Source of the DNA: Neoarius graeffei
Taxonomy: Eukaryota; Chordata; Actinopteri; Siluriformes; Ariidae
Reading direction: 5' to 3'
DNA: 64,000 nt
Assembly (NCBI RefSeq): GCF_027579695.1
Contig: NC_083574.1
Location: 64,145,059-64,209,058, forward strand
This document shows positions 1-11,499 of this stretch, piece by piece; the first letter of the stretch is position 1; each line of letters begins with the position of its first letter. The position numbers and the translations under genes are program-made. A model generated the notes under the pieces. That model saw only the letters and a list, made by a program, of their open reading frames with translations. It was not told the DNA's origin and made no database searches.

Positions 1-498
1 TGTGGGGGGCCACTGTTACACTCCCCTGACTTTTCTCTCCCCTTTGTTTTGCAGACGGATGCGTCAGACAGAGGGCTGGGGGCTATTCTGTCCCAGGAAG
101 TGGAGGGGGAGGACCATCCAGTGCTGTACATCAGCCGGAAGCTGTTGGTGCACGAGGGCCAGTACAGCACCATAGAAAAGGAACGTCTCACCATCAAGTG
201 GGCGGTCCTTGCCCTCCACTATTATCTGGTGGGGCACCCTTTCACCCTCTGTTTGGACCACACGCCCCTGCAGTGGCACCACTGCATGAAGGATGCCAAT
301 GCGCGGATCACCCGTTGGTATCTGGCACTCCAGCCATTTAAGTTTGAGGTGGTCCACAGGCTGGGGGCACAGATGGTCATGGCAGATTTCCTCTCCCATC
401 AAGGAGGGGGGAGTCAGCTGCAGGCCGGATGGCTCCCTGGCCTGAGTCAGGTGGTGGGGTATTTGGCAGCGGGGGCGTGGTCAAGTGTCGGTCTGTGA
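1..498 (+). pseudogene. Gmr1-like gypsy pol, 3' end (RT connection and RNase H), partial
   Basis: The frame is open from the first base, so the gene enters from outside the window. It encodes the end of a Ty3/gypsy polymerase: a connection segment ending LLHSPDFSLPF, then RNase H beginning QTDASDRGLGAILSQEV, with the STIEKE and DHTPLQW motifs typical of gypsy RNase H. It is closely similar to the last part of pol in the complete minus-strand element at 15885-20829, so it is a second copy of that family. The reading frame runs about 36 bases into the LTR that starts near 462, as it also does in the complete copy. No internal stop is seen. The rest of this copy lies upstream of the window. Confidence 0.9.
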
Positions 499-771
499 AC
501 AGAGGGCGGAGTCAGGGAAGGTAAGTGGCAGAATCACTGCACCTGATGTGAATTAACCTGTGTTTGTGTGTCTTCCCCAGTGACCACGCCCTATAAAAGG
601 AAAGAGAGAGCAGAGGAAGGGAGCTCTCTTCCGACCAGAATGCATGTGTGTGTGCATGTGAGAGAGTGAATGAGCTGAAAAGCCACATATACAGTAAAAA
701 ATAAAAGTTTCTGAGAACTCAGTTCTGGCCTGCTGTGCTTCTGTGCTCCACCCACCTGCTCTGGTTCTACA
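462..771 (+). mobile_element. 3' LTR of the Gmr1-like gypsy copy
   Basis: This matches the reverse complement of the 313-bp LTRs at 15885-16197 and 20517-20829 over its length, and is about 310 bp. A TATA box (CTATAAAAGG) is at 591-600 and an AATAAA polyadenylation signal at 700-705, in the expected order for U3 and R. The first bases (TTTGGCAG) differ from TGTGGCAG of the complete copy, and the last bases (near TTCTACA) are diverged. Retroviral pol follows at once, so this gypsy copy probably inserted into the ERV described next. Confidence 0.85.
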
Positions 772-3320
772 GTGGGTTTAATGAAGCATGCTGAACCAGT
801 TGTGATATCACCCAAGTCAGATTTTAGACCTAGACAGACACAGTACCCACTAAAGCCAGAGGCCATAGAAGGCATTAGGCCTGTCTTTGAGTCTCTGTTG
901 CAGGCAGGAGTAATTGTCCCTTGCCCCGACTCACCAGTGTGCACTCCTATATTTCCTGTAAAGAAAGCCAGAAAACCTCCCCAACCTGATGAGTGGCGTT
1001 TTGTACAAGACTTACAAGCAGTGAATGCAGCTATCAGAGAGTGTGCACCAGATGTTCTGAACCCATACACCATTCTGGGTCAAGTGCCACCTGATAGTAG
1101 ATGGTTTTCAGTAGTGGACCTAGGGAATGCATTCTTCACACCTTTGGCGTGGACCTTGAAGCAGAAAAGGCCTTCCAGGATTTGAAACTAGCACTGCAAA
1201 CTGCCCCAATAGGTCTGCCAGACCCACTCAAACCTTTTGTTCAAACTGTTGATGAAAAGAATGGCTGTATGACCTCTGTTCTTTTGCAGAAACATGGAGA
1301 CAGACTTAGGCCAGTAGCCTACTTCTCTGGGAAACTGGACCTCATGGCAGCAGGTCTTCCCCTCTGTCTCAGAGCTGTAGCAGCAGCTGAAAAGGCTATA
1401 GTGGCCTCCCAAGATCTGGTAGGGTACTCTAAATCAACCCTTTTGGTCCCACATGCAGTCTCCATGCTTCTACTAGAACAGAAAACTTCACACTTCACAC
1501 ATATCGGTGGCAAAGATATAACATGGTCCTGCTTGACATGCCAAGCACAACAGTAAAATGTTGTACTGTCCTTAAGCCCACTATTTTGCTCCCTACAGAG
1601 GACAGTGAACCACATTACTGCATGGCACTGGCTAACCAATTATGTTCCCCTAGGTTGGACCTTAAGGATGAACCACTCACGAATCCAGACATGATTCTGT
1701 ATGTGGATGGGTCAGCATCACGACACCCAGAAACAGGTAAAAATCAAGTGGGCTATGCTGTAGTTTCAGACAAATAATTAATCACAGCGGGAGCATTACC
1801 TAGTCATTTGTCAGCTCAAGTAGCAGAGCTATATGCCTTGACAGAAGCATGTAAACATGCAACAGGTAAATTGGCCACTATCTACATAGACCACAGATAT
1901 GCCTTTGGTGTAGTACATGACTTTGGCACAATCTGGAAACATAGAAATTTCCTGACCAGCTCAGGCACATACATGGCCCACCACAAGCTTGTTTCTGATC
2001 TGCTGAATGCTGTCCTACTCCCATCTGCTCTTGCTATATGCAATTGTGATGCACATACTAACAAATCTGATCCAGTCTCTCTAGGTAATGCATGAACTGA
2101 TGCAGAGGCAAAACAGGCAGCCACAAGAACCCCAACTTCATTATTGCTTTCAACTAACCCTTCTACACCTCCCTTACAGGTTTCTGAGCTCCAGCAGCAG
2201 GCCACAGCAGAGGAGAAGGTTGCATGGTGGAAAGAAGGATGTAGTATTAAAGATGGGGTCTGGGCAAACCCAGATGGTCGACCTTGTCTTCCCAAATACA
2301 TGTTTCCATATTACACTAAGTTGACACATGGGAAAAACCATGTGTCAAAAGGGGGAATGATGGCAGCAGTAACCTCCTAATTATTCTCAAAATTTTTGTC
2401 AAAAATGTCTTGGATGTGTGCAACACAATGTAGGACGAGGGCTAAAATTAGAGCAGGCTGCACATCCAACCCCAAATAGCCCCTTTGACCATCTACAAAT
2501 AGACTTCATTGAACTCTCACCTAGTGAGGAGAAAAGGTATTGCTTGGTGATGGTTGATATGTTCTCCAAATGGATAGAAGTTTTCCCTACAGCAAAACAG
2601 GACTCTGATACGGTGGCCAATGCCCTCCTATGTAAGAAATATAATTCCCTGAAGGGGCATTCCAAGGAAGATTTCCAGTGATAATGGCACACCATTTATA
2701 AGCCAGGTGTTAAGACAGCTGAGTAAGTCTCTGGGAATAGACTTAAGACAACATTGGGCATACCATCCTGCTAGTGGAGGAGTGGTAGAAAGGAAGAATG
2801 GGGCATTGAAGAATAAACTGAGCAAATGCTGTGCTGAAACAGGACAAGGGTGGACAAAGGTCCTACCCATAGTATTAATGCAGATGAGAATGAAAGAAAG
2901 ACCAAAGCATGGTTTGAGCTCCTTTGAGATATTGTTTGGAAGACCCCCAAACACAGGAATAGGTCCCATTACACCAGGATGCCCTGACATGTCCTTATGT
3001 GATGATGTGATGTTGAATTACTGTGCAACCCTCTCTTCTGCTCTGAATAATTTTCACAAACAGGTGAGATCAGCTTTACCGGTCCTGGGGCTGGGACCAC
3101 TGCATATCTGAAACCTGGTGACTGGGTTGTGATAAAGGACTTCAGAAGGACAAAGTGGAACATGCCCAGGTGGACGGGACCAACCCAAGTGCTGCTCACC
3201 ACACAGTCAGCTGTAAAGGTGGACAACAGAGCCACGTGGGTAAACACCAGCCACTGCAGAAGAGTACCTGAACCAAAGGATAAGCTGTACAAGGAGGGCC
3301 TGGTACAGGAAGGAGTTTAA
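772..3320 (+). pseudogene. Endogenous retrovirus pol relic, gammaretrovirus-like
   Basis: Decayed pol of a class I ERV, read in several frames. At 772-1140 is the RT start, with FPVKKARKPP and the motif A region VVDLGNAFF. The frame then jumps to the RT connection domain (1140-1520), so the part of RT holding the catalytic YxDD is deleted. RNase H follows (about 1690-2130, ILYVDGSASR). Integrase is at about 2440-3310: QIDFIELSPSEEKRYCLVMVD, then HPASGGVVERKNG after a frameshift near 2640. Its C-terminus is like that of murine leukaemia virus integrase (GDWVVIKDFRRTKW). Several stops and frameshifts are present. The family call is from motif recognition; it could be an epsilon-like fish retrovirus. 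Confidence 0.85.
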
Positions 3321-3734
3321 GACAGCATTCAAGAAGCCCTCAGGGGGCCTCGTCACACCGTGAGTGGACACTCTGCTATCAAGAGGCCCTTGGGGGGACC
3401 AACGAACACGAGCAACAACACATTGACATACACAGCCACATGACAGACTGTGCATTCCATCACATTCTTCATTCTGTATCTACAGTAATTGTGAACCTCA
3501 TACATGGTATAAGCAGTATTTGGTAGTTTGTCCAGTGACCGAGATTAATACACGTATTACAAGAGCAGTGTCTGACACCACAGGTACTCTGGGTGGCAGA
3601 CTTCTCAGCTGGAAAGATAAGATAGAAAGAGATCAAACTGTTAACTGGGTTCATGACATATTGACTGATAATACAAATCCCATGGTGGTAGCTGAAAGAA
3701 TATATTCTGACTACACATACGCTAGTATGGAGGG
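3321..3734 (+). other. Probable decayed env/spacer of the ERV
   Basis: The stretch lies between the integrase end and a SINE, inside the ERV. An open frame of 76 codons at 3520-3750 has no motif I can assign. An intact env would need well over 1 kb, while only about 0.6 kb of non-SINE sequence remains between pol and the 3' LTR (3321-4275). Most of env has therefore been lost. Confidence 0.4.
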
Positions 3735-4086
3735 GGGCACAGTGGTGTAGTGGTTAGCACGGTCGCCTCACGGCAAGAAGGTTCCAGGTTCGAACCCAGC
3801 AGCTGGCGAGGGCCAGTGAGTGTGGAGTTTGCATGTTCTCCCCATGTCTGCGTGGGTTTCCCCCACAATCCAAAGACATGCAGTTAGGTTGACGTGGGGC
3901 AGCCTTGGGCTGAGGTGCCCTTGAGCAAGTACCTGACCCCTGACTGCTTCTTGGGCTCTCTGGTGTGGCTGCCCATTGCTTTGAGTGTGTGCATGTGGTC
4001 ACTGCTTCAGATGGGTTAAATGCAGAGGATGAATTTTATGGTGCTTGAAGTGTGCATGTGACGAATAAAGGTTTCTCTCTATCTCT
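3735..4086 (+). repeat. tRNA-derived SINE, tail type A
   Basis: It begins with a pol III promoter-like head: an A-box region around GTAGTGGTTAGCACGG and a B box (GGTTCGAACCC). The shared body GTTTGCATGTTCTCCCC follows. The tail is type A (CAGATGGGTTAAATGCAGAG, then ACGAATAAAGG). It sits inside the ERV between pol and the 3' LTR, so it is younger than the ERV. Target duplications are not clear. Confidence 0.85.
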
Positions 4087-4263
4087 AGCGTACAATACCT
4101 ACAGTAGCTGATTTAGGTGATGGGACCAAGTTCCTTAGGCGTATAGACTGCTATAGAAAACACCACATAGTTCGTTGACTGACTATTGCCACAGACTGGA
4201 CAGTAACCAGTAGGTGAACTCTGTCTGACAGGATTATAGATTTAATGTTATCATTTACATGAT

Positions 4264-4274
4264 AAAAGGGGGAA
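4264..4274 (+). promoter_or_regulatory. Polypurine tract of the ERV
   Basis: The purine run AAAAGGGGGAA ends two bases before the LTR start (TGTAGAG at 4276). This is the usual site for plus-strand priming in retroviruses. Confidence 0.8.
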
Positions 4275-4275
4275 T

Positions 4276-4886
4276 TGTAGAGTAAATTTTGTCATACTAT
4301 TTTGTAATTTTCCTTTTCTCTGAGTGTTGCCTCTTCAAGGACTAACGACTTCAAACATTCTGCACAGAAACATATTCATCTCATCATGCTCATTACATGT
4401 GTAGCAGACGTGCATCACAGATGTGCATACCAGCCAGTGATTAGAGAAGGTCCAATCAGCTTTAGAGCTGATCACACTCCCGGAGTGTGATCAGGGCATG
4501 CAATTGCAATAGATGTAATGCAATAGATGTCTCCTTTTTATCTAGTAAAGAGTATATGTAGATTTGAGAACAAAGGGATGGTATAAGTGGTGTGCCGAAC
4601 CCTCATCACTTGTCCATTTCTGCAAGAAACCTCCTTTCTCCTGCAAAAGGATGATACTGGTGTTGGTGTTTGTCATTTTTCCAGGACAGTCCCCAAACCC
4701 ATCACAGGTGCCATACACAGACATGTATACAGGGTATGAGTACTCAGCAACAGATAAACATTGCTTAGTGTACCACCACATGTAGGGACTGCTCAGGCAG
4801 CATACTGTTTCTTAAGGGCCTGGCTACACAGGAAGGAACCACACTTCTACAAAGAGACACTAAAAGTTAAATACTGTCTCTCTACA
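4276..4886 (+). mobile_element. 3' LTR of the ERV
   Basis: This 611-bp LTR is defined by the polypurine tract just upstream and by complementary ends: TGTAGAG at 4276 and CTCTACA ending at 4886. A CCAAT motif lies at 4452-4456. A perfect 13-bp inverted repeat with a one-base centre spans 4468-4494 (CTGATCACACTCC and its complement). The matching 5' LTR is not in the window. The 3' boundary depends on the terminal complementarity only. Confidence 0.75.
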
Positions 4887-5277
4887 TCTGTGAGTTCTCA
4901 AGTTTTTGTGACACTTTTAATTGTCCTGAAAGTTATTCTGTTTTAACATTTATTTTACTTTTAAAATTTGAGGCAATATATAATGTGTATGTGACCATTG
5001 TCTTAAGTTATATTTCAAAAGTTATTTAAAAAGCTACTTAATTTTACATTAACATCTATTTGCAATCTGTTTGTTGCAAGAAATGTGAAATAAAAACACA
5101 CTAAAAAAATTAACTTTGTGTTTATCCATGACAATTGCATGATAAATATGTAACAAGTGGAGAGTGTAATGTTAAGATTTTGATTAACATTCTCTAAATA
5201 GCTGTATATGCAAAGAGATCTAGCCAATGCATGCATTTAAAACAGTGGTCTACACAGGAAAATTTGTTTTCAAAAAC
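4887..5277. other. AT-rich stretch, nothing recognised
   Basis: No gene, terminal repeat or known repeat family was recognised. It separates the ERV LTR from the Harbinger relic and may hold that element's 3' flank. Confidence 0.4.
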
Positions 5278-6625
5278 TCAGTTCAAGCAAGCCTGATTTT
5301 CTGACCATCGGAACACTCGGATGCATTGTATGAATGGACACCTGGCTGTGGTAGGTGCCATTCCAAAACTGCTGCTTCCTCTGTCCAGGCAGGATTGATG
5401 AACTTGATCACTTTCACAGAAATTGTGCAATGCACAACAGGTGGCTATTACAAGGGATGTAAAATGTGTCGTGGAAATCACTTCTCTTGAGCAACACTCT
5501 CCAGCATGACTTAAACCTACCAAAAGCTATCTTGACTGTCGTCCTCGCAGAACTTAAATAGACAAATGATTCCTGCTCAGGAGTTATATGGGCAATGAAT
5601 GTAGCCTTTAATAAGTCAGTCCATAAGTGGGTAAGCTGGATCTCCTAGTAGGAAAAGGTTGATAAATTTCTATGGGTTCCCAAGAGTAAAGAGACAGGAA
5701 GAAGGCAATAGCATAGTGTGCTTTCACCCAAACTACTAGAAGTACAAATAAAGTGTTTGTGTGTGTGTGTCATCTGTGCGATTATAATATTTGGTTTTAG
5801 TTTGAGAATATGCAATATCTGGTGGGAGTCTGTGCAATGTATTAACATTATGACTTTGTCCAAGAATGAGGGGTGTGTGTGTGTTTGACTGAGAGAGACC
5901 TGTGTGGGTGTGTGTTCTACTGAATACTAACTAGTTTGCTTGTACAATAAATGTCCTGGACACTGTATATATGTGTACTGTGGCACCACTTCATGTTTCT
6001 CTTGAATGCCCAAGAAAGAAATAGTATTGCAGTTGAAATGTCATTTTCTTAACATTTGTGGGGAGGATGGACGAGCCTTTGGTAACAGATGTGCCTGGCC
6101 AAATAATGCCAATTGTCTGAGGATGTTTGCCTCATGAATACATCCTGGGAATTTGCAGTTGATATTCCTACGTAAACCAAAAAAATAATCATATAACCAC
6201 AGTGTAAACATTCATGAGGCTGTACAAACTTTGCCACATCACAAACACACACCCACAAAAATGTATTTTACCAACTCACTGATGCATACTACCCACAATG
6301 GCTTGAAATACATAGGAAGGCCATCCTTTGCAATTAACAAATACTTAATACCTGTCACTTGGTGGCAAAACTGGAATACTAGTTCCGTTGATGCATTCAG
6401 TGATCTGAGGAATGTTGAACTTCTCTTCAAATTGGTGTGCGATAGCACAAGCTTCCTCTGCTGTAGGCACCTTAATGAGGCTGTATACAACAGAGGACAC
6501 CATTATCTTGCAGAAGGAGTACACAATCTTTGTCAAGGTGGACTTATGAACACCAAACTGATTGGCAACAACTCTGTATTCTACACAACTAGTAAGTTTG
6601 TACACAAAATCAACCCTCATTTGCA
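5278..6625 (-). pseudogene. PIF/Harbinger transposase relic (HARBI1-like)
   Basis: Minus-strand blocks appear in the order expected for a Harbinger transposase. The N-terminal part at 6345-6620 has a helix-turn-helix-like stretch (YRVVANQFGVHKSTLTKIVY), then FNIPQITECINGTSIPVLPP, where the first catalytic Asp of the DDE triad is expected (ING in place of IDG). A middle block lies at 6049-6258. The C-terminal block at 5278-5523 has TCCALHNFCE, a hallmark near the C-terminus of this family. Frameshifts and stops separate the blocks. It is a dead transposase and no terminal repeats were identified around it. Confidence 0.8.
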
Positions 6626-6639
6626 GTGATATTGGTGCT

Positions 6640-7740
6640 CAAACAGTCATGTCCTGGGGGCTCAAAACTCATTCAATTAATCCAGATAATTTATCGAATT
6701 ACCTGTGCATCATCTGAAAATTCTTCCTCTGCTCGCCATCAAATTCTTTCTAAACCACTCTCTCCCACCAATCTTTACTTCTGACCCACCTCCAACATGG
6801 ACAGGGAGCCCTGGGTAGTAGAGAGGGCACAAAGTGAAGCAAAGCAGAGGTTGTGTTGCTGATACACTCCAAGACCATACAACAGTGTCATCTGCCTTCA
6901 GATAACACCATAACCACAATGGATAGGGTGCATCTCATTTGTTAAAAAAAGTAAAGCATACAGCCAGTACAAAAGGTACAGAGCTGTCAAGCTGTCCAAT
7001 TCACTGCTCAACATGGTACCAAGTTGCCACCAGCTAGATTGGTTGTGAGTTGTTTTGGTCTGTGACATAATAGGTCAACTGGAAAAAGCCCAATACTAAC
7101 AAACTGACAGAGGCAGTATCACCACCCATCATGGTGGAGTCTGGCATACTTTAGTCATTAAATTGATTCCCCTCTCATGCTTGTATACTGGGACAAAGAG
7201 GGTAGTCCAATTAAATGGCCTAGTCAAGCTTTAACCATAATCATAACCATATAACCATAACCATAGCTTGACTTAACTCTGCATGTAAATGGACTGACTA
7301 TTCATTTCCAGGATAAAAAGCAAAGTGTGGAGACGGTGTCTAGCCTGAGCCTCACCCATCCACTTATCCTGGGGACAGGTTGGCCAGGGTTTAGTACAGG
7401 AATATAACAGTTAGTAGTGGATGGGTCCTGCATTAACACGCAACAAGGGAATCCCATGGCAATGTTGGCTGGGGAGGCAGTCCCAGGGCCACCTGCATCA
7501 GCTCCGTATCATGAGGACACAGAGAGGGGGGAGCACCACCCTTCCTCTCTGTTTGGGGAATCCCATAAATTTCCCACAAGAGCAAATGTGAGATGAGACT
7601 CTGAGGCACATTTTTGACCAAGTGAGAGTAATTGATGGCCAAAACCTCCAGCCTAATGTTGCACTTTCCTTTCTGTATTTTTCTACTATTAAGGATAGGT
7701 TAAATTGAGTGACAGGACACTCAGACTAAGGAAGCAACAA
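6640..7740. other. Unassigned spacer
   Basis: No coding homology was recognised. Short open frames (for example on the minus strand at 7433-7642) have no known motif. A short direct reiteration of ATAACCATA occurs near 7235-7265. Confidence 0.4.
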
Positions 7741-7744
7741 CCAG

Positions 7745-8715
7745 TTGTTGGTCCCAAAGAGCTGTAGGGAACTTTTATTCCATGTGGCTCATCATAATCC
7801 TATGGCTGGGCATTTAGGTCAGGACAAAACATGAAATCATCTCATGGCCCACTTCTATTGGCCAGGGAATCGCGCCAATGTCTTCAGGTGATGTGCAGCT
7901 TGTTGCAAATGCCAGCAGGTAAACCCAGCAGCCACACCAAAGGTGCTGTTGCACCAATTACCATTAATCAAGATCCCCTTCAAAAGTATTGGGATGGATC
8001 TCTCAGGCCATTTGATTGATATGCACAAGGGTATCGCTTTGTATTAGTCATAGTGGATTATGCAATGCAATACCCGGAATCAGTGCCTCTTCACAATATC
8101 TCTACATGTAGTGTTATGGAGGCAACATTTTGCATTATCTCCCGAGTCAGGATTCTGAAAAAAATCCTAACTGATCAAGGCATTATGTTCATGTCACGAA
8201 CACTGTGTGAACTGTACAAATTATTAGGGATTAAATTTTCGGGGTTTACTATCTGCAGGCAGACAGACTGGTTGAACAATTTAATCAAATGCTTAAAAAT
8301 ATGATAAGTTTGTTCATAGGGATGCTAAAAACTGGGATAAGTGACTAGACCCTCTGCTGTTCACAGTGCGTGAGGTCACACAAGCCTCCACTGAGGTTTC
8401 CCCATTTGAATTGTTATATGGGTGCAAGCCCCGTGGCATATTGTATGTCATAAGAGAAAACTGGGAGGAGGGACCTTCACAAAGCAAAAATGAAATTCAG
8501 TACATTCTTGACCTGAGAGCAAAACTCCATGCACCAACTCACATAACCCAGGAGAATTTGCTACAGACACAAGAACGCTAATCCCACCTGTACAACGGGG
8601 GAGCACAGCGAAGGGAATTTGCACCAGGAGATAAAGTATTCATTTTACTATCCATGTCATGCTTAATATTGCTTGCCAAGTGACAAATGAGGTTACACAG
8701 TGAATTGGGAAAGTC

Positions 8716-8724
<9 letters not shown>
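7745..8724 (+). pseudogene. Gmr1-like gypsy integrase fragment
   Basis: This is a decayed copy of the integrase seen intact at 17835-18947 on the other strand. The His-Cys region is visible near 7790-7920 (HHNPMAGHLGQDKT). Core pieces follow: YAMQYPESVPLHNIS, then ILTDQGIMFMSRTL with the second catalytic Asp, and FELLYGCKPRGIL. The C-terminal part (NWEEGPSQSKNEIQYILDLR) is nearly unchanged. Stops and frameshifts interrupt it. It breaks off in a (TA)n run at about 8725, and its last 70 bases recur inverted at 9104-9176. Confidence 0.85.
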
Positions 8725-8752
<28 letters not shown>

Positions 8753-9172
8753 TCTCTAGCCGCTTTATCCTTCTACAGGGTCGCAGGCAAGCTGGAGCCT
8801 ATCTCAGCTGACTTCGGGCAAAAGGCGGGGTACACCCTGGACAAGTCGCCAGGTCATCACAGGGCTGACACATAGACACAGACAACCATTCACACCTACG
8901 GTCAATTTAGAGTCACCAGTTAACCTAACCTGCATGTCTTTGGACTGTGGGGGAAACCAAAGCACCCAGAGGAAACCCACACAGACACGGGGAGAACATG
9001 CAAACTCCACACAGAAAGGCCCTCGCCGGCCCCGGGGCTCAAACCCAGGACCTTCTTGCTGTGAGGCAACAGCGCTAACCACTACACCACCGTGCCACCT
9101 ATAAAATTGACTTTCCCAATTCACTGTGTAACCTCATATGGCTCTTGTCACTTGGCAAGTAATATTAAGCAT

Positions 9173-9176
<4 letters not shown>
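8657..9176. repeat. Inverted duplication of the gypsy fragment end around a SINE
   Basis: The sequence 8657-8725 (TGTCATGCTTAATATTGCTT onward) recurs as reverse complement at 9104-9176. It has one substitution near the start, and a 7-base stretch (GAGCCAT) is present only in the right arm. The right arm is closer to the intact Gmr1-like integrase sequence. Between the arms are a (TA)n run and a complete minus-strand SINE. A second (TA)n run lies just outside the right arm. Confidence 0.85.
8749..9100 (-). repeat. tRNA-derived SINE, tail type B
   Basis: A full-length minus-strand copy. The tail (TTATCTCTAGCCGCTTTATC) is at the left and the tRNA-like head with TAACCACTACACCACCGTGC at the right. 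It lies between the arms of the inverted duplication. Confidence 0.9.

Positions 9177-9219
<43 letters not shown>
9175..9219. repeat. (TA)n microsatellite
   Basis: An uninterrupted TA run of about 45 bases that produces meaningless YIYIYI frames on both strands. Confidence 0.95.
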
Positions 9220-9223
<4 letters not shown>

Positions 9224-9900
9224 CAACTCTGCAGAAGTCTTAAACACATGGAAAGAAATGCTGTGGACCAAAAATGACTTAAAAATAATGAAATTCAATG
9301 TTTCAACATTAAAAAATAAGTAGTAGTGAGCCATAATAAATGAAACAAAGTCAATATTTGGTGTGAGACGACACTTTGTTTCAAAAAATATTAGTCTCAG
9401 TAACAATTAGTGTAGTTTTATAAGGAAATGAGCTGGAGGTTTTACTGAGCATCTTGCAGAACCAGCCACAGGTCTTCTGAACACTTTGACTGTCACACTT
9501 GCTTCTTAATTTTGCAGCAAAACCCAGTAGCCTTCATTATGTTTTCTTCTTTAATCTGAAAAGTGGCCTCTTTTGCTACTCAGATACAGACTTTTTCCAA
9601 AATGATTTTAATTAAAAATGTATGCTCTTGTATCTATCTATAGTCTTCTTTCTTTCTTATTATCTATCTATCTATCTATCTATCATCTATCTATCTATCT
9701 ATCTTTTTCTTTTATAAAAATGGTTCATTGATCACAAAATCAAGCTTCTGCCATGGCCATCTCCCTAACATGAAACCCCATAGGTGGGTTGCACCCAACG
9801 TCACATCCGCCTCATTAGATATGCAAGATATGAAGTGGCAGTCAGCTAAGCTCACTGTTCATAAAGCATTACTATTGCTGGGGCACTTTGCTAGTCATTT
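9220..9900. other. Unassigned, with (TCTA)n microsatellite
   Basis: No gene was recognised. A TCTA/ATCT tetranucleotide run with one interruption lies at about 9657-9704. Confidence 0.6.
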
Positions 9901-9903
9901 AAA

Positions 9904-10117
9904 TGCCCTATGCTTGCATGCTTTTGGGCTCTTCAAATCAAACAAGCCTGTGAAACTTATAAAACTTTCTTCTGGGGTCTCCATGAAGTGATAAAGGGTG
10001 AAAGATCAAAGGATTTTACCAAAAGATGATGAGAAAGGTGACTCTTGAACCTTTTGCTGTGATGGAAGGGAGCTGAGTCAAAGAAAGCTCAAGTTTGCAG
10101 TGATCATTTTGGGAAAG
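9904..10117 (+). pseudogene. THAP zinc-finger relic
   Basis: A degraded DNA-binding THAP domain (C2CH zinc finger, used by several eukaryotic transposases). In one frame the first cysteine pair reads CPMLACF, followed by FFWGLHEVIKGERSKDF. Two stops and a frameshift follow, then AESKKAQVCSDHFGKG, which matches the CxxHF end of THAP domains. The spacing of about 60 residues between the Cys pair and CSDHF fits the family. No element borders were found. The similarity is by eye. Confidence 0.5.
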
Positions 10118-10129
10118 GTTGGTAAATTC

Positions 10130-11060
10130 CTCTGATTTATTTTGTTTGGATTTGCAAATGACTTCTCACATTTTCTGTTATTTTGTGATGTTTTGAAGTT
10201 CAGGACATGATTAAGTCCTCAAATGTGCTTTTGTTTACTGTTTGTGGTTGTCATATTGTAAACTAAGGTGTATGTTTTTACTTTATTTATAAGGATGTCC
10301 AAGCAATCTTTACAAGGACAATGATGTAGATTGGGTTCCTATACTGAATTAGATAGATAGGATAATCAAGATGATCCACATAAACACCAAAGCAGAGCTT
10401 GCAGCTTAACAGCATGAAACTGCTTACCCGGCCATGCAGTGAAAGTGAGCCATGATAACTTCCCCATCCTGCTTCACCAATACCCAGGTCTTTAAAGGTG
10501 TTTCTGTGGATCTTTGTGAATGATTGACCTGGAAAACAAGAGCAGGGAGAAGTGAGAATCAAGTGGGTGTGGTTTGTTCACACCGGATACTAAAAGTTGT
10601 AGCGTCCTACCAACCATTACAAAGATGTGTACAAAAAGCCCCGAAATGCCTACTTACTTAGGCATAAATGATACAGAATTTATATTGTAGTGTTTTGTTC
10701 CCCAGATCTTTAACCCAGCTATATAAAAAAAAAAAAGTTGTACACCTCCATTCTCTCCCAGGCATTCATCGGCTTGTCCATGTCAAATGACGTCTACATC
10801 TCCAGGTAGTTTGAGATGTCAGAGAACTGAACAGATGGATAATTTTCCAACTCATAAGAAATATCTTTCTTTGCTAACATGTAAGGATCTATCGCAATTC
10901 AAAGAGCAACTTTCTGAAGGTATCTTCCCATGCATTGGCCTCTACACTGCAAAAATATTCACAGACAGTTTCACAAGCTCTTTGCATAATGGCAGCCAAA
11001 TTGGTTTGCCTGACCACCATTTCATTGACTGGAAGTAACCTTGCAAGCAAAAGTCATGGG
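10130..11060. other. Unassigned, possibly the rest of the THAP element
   Basis: No clear coding motif. An open frame at 10787-11038 has no recognised domain. The stretch lies between the THAP relic and a Tc1 tail and could be non-coding remains of either. Confidence 0.35.
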
Positions 11061-11064
11061 ACTG

Positions 11065-11385
11065 AATACAACCTATTAAAAACCTCTGGCGTGATTTGGA
11101 GAGGAGAGTGCAAAAGAGAGGGCTGAGGACCCTGGATGATCTGGAGAGAGTGTAAAGAGGAATAATCTCAGATGCCCTGCTCTGTATTCTCCAAACATAT
11201 AAAATATTATTGAAGACTCATTGCTGTTTTATTAGCAAAGGGATATTTTACAAAATATCAAATGCAGGGGGACCAGTAATTGTAACATCTTATTTGTTGA
11301 AAATAATTATTTCTTGATGAGGGATTTGTTTTTCTCTGAATAAATTTATTTCAATTAAAGTTGGACTTTTTTCTTTTGTTTTTTT
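11065..11385 (+). pseudogene. Tc1-like transposase C-terminal relic and 3' flank
   Basis: A decayed reading NLWRDLERRVQKRGLRTLDD matches the C-terminal part of Tc1 transposases, just after the third catalytic residue region. The tail with GGGGGACCAGTAATTGTAAC and the following AT-rich end is typical of these elements. The N-terminal two thirds are missing. Confidence 0.6.
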
Positions 11386-11499
11386 TTAGTGTGAGATGAA
11401 GCTACTGCACCTCAAGATCTGTTTTTTCCCCCTCACCCTTTTTACTAATCTTTCTAAGGGGTGCCAAATATTGTGCATGTTGGGAGAGGACAGCCCCAA

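Noticed and set aside
3754..4002. Minus-strand frames across SINE copies, such as those with MTTCTHSKQWAA-like text
   Set aside because: The same frame recurs in every SINE copy; it is an antisense by-product of the repeat.
9138..9406. Frames with YIYIYI runs on both strands
   Set aside because: They come from a TA microsatellite.
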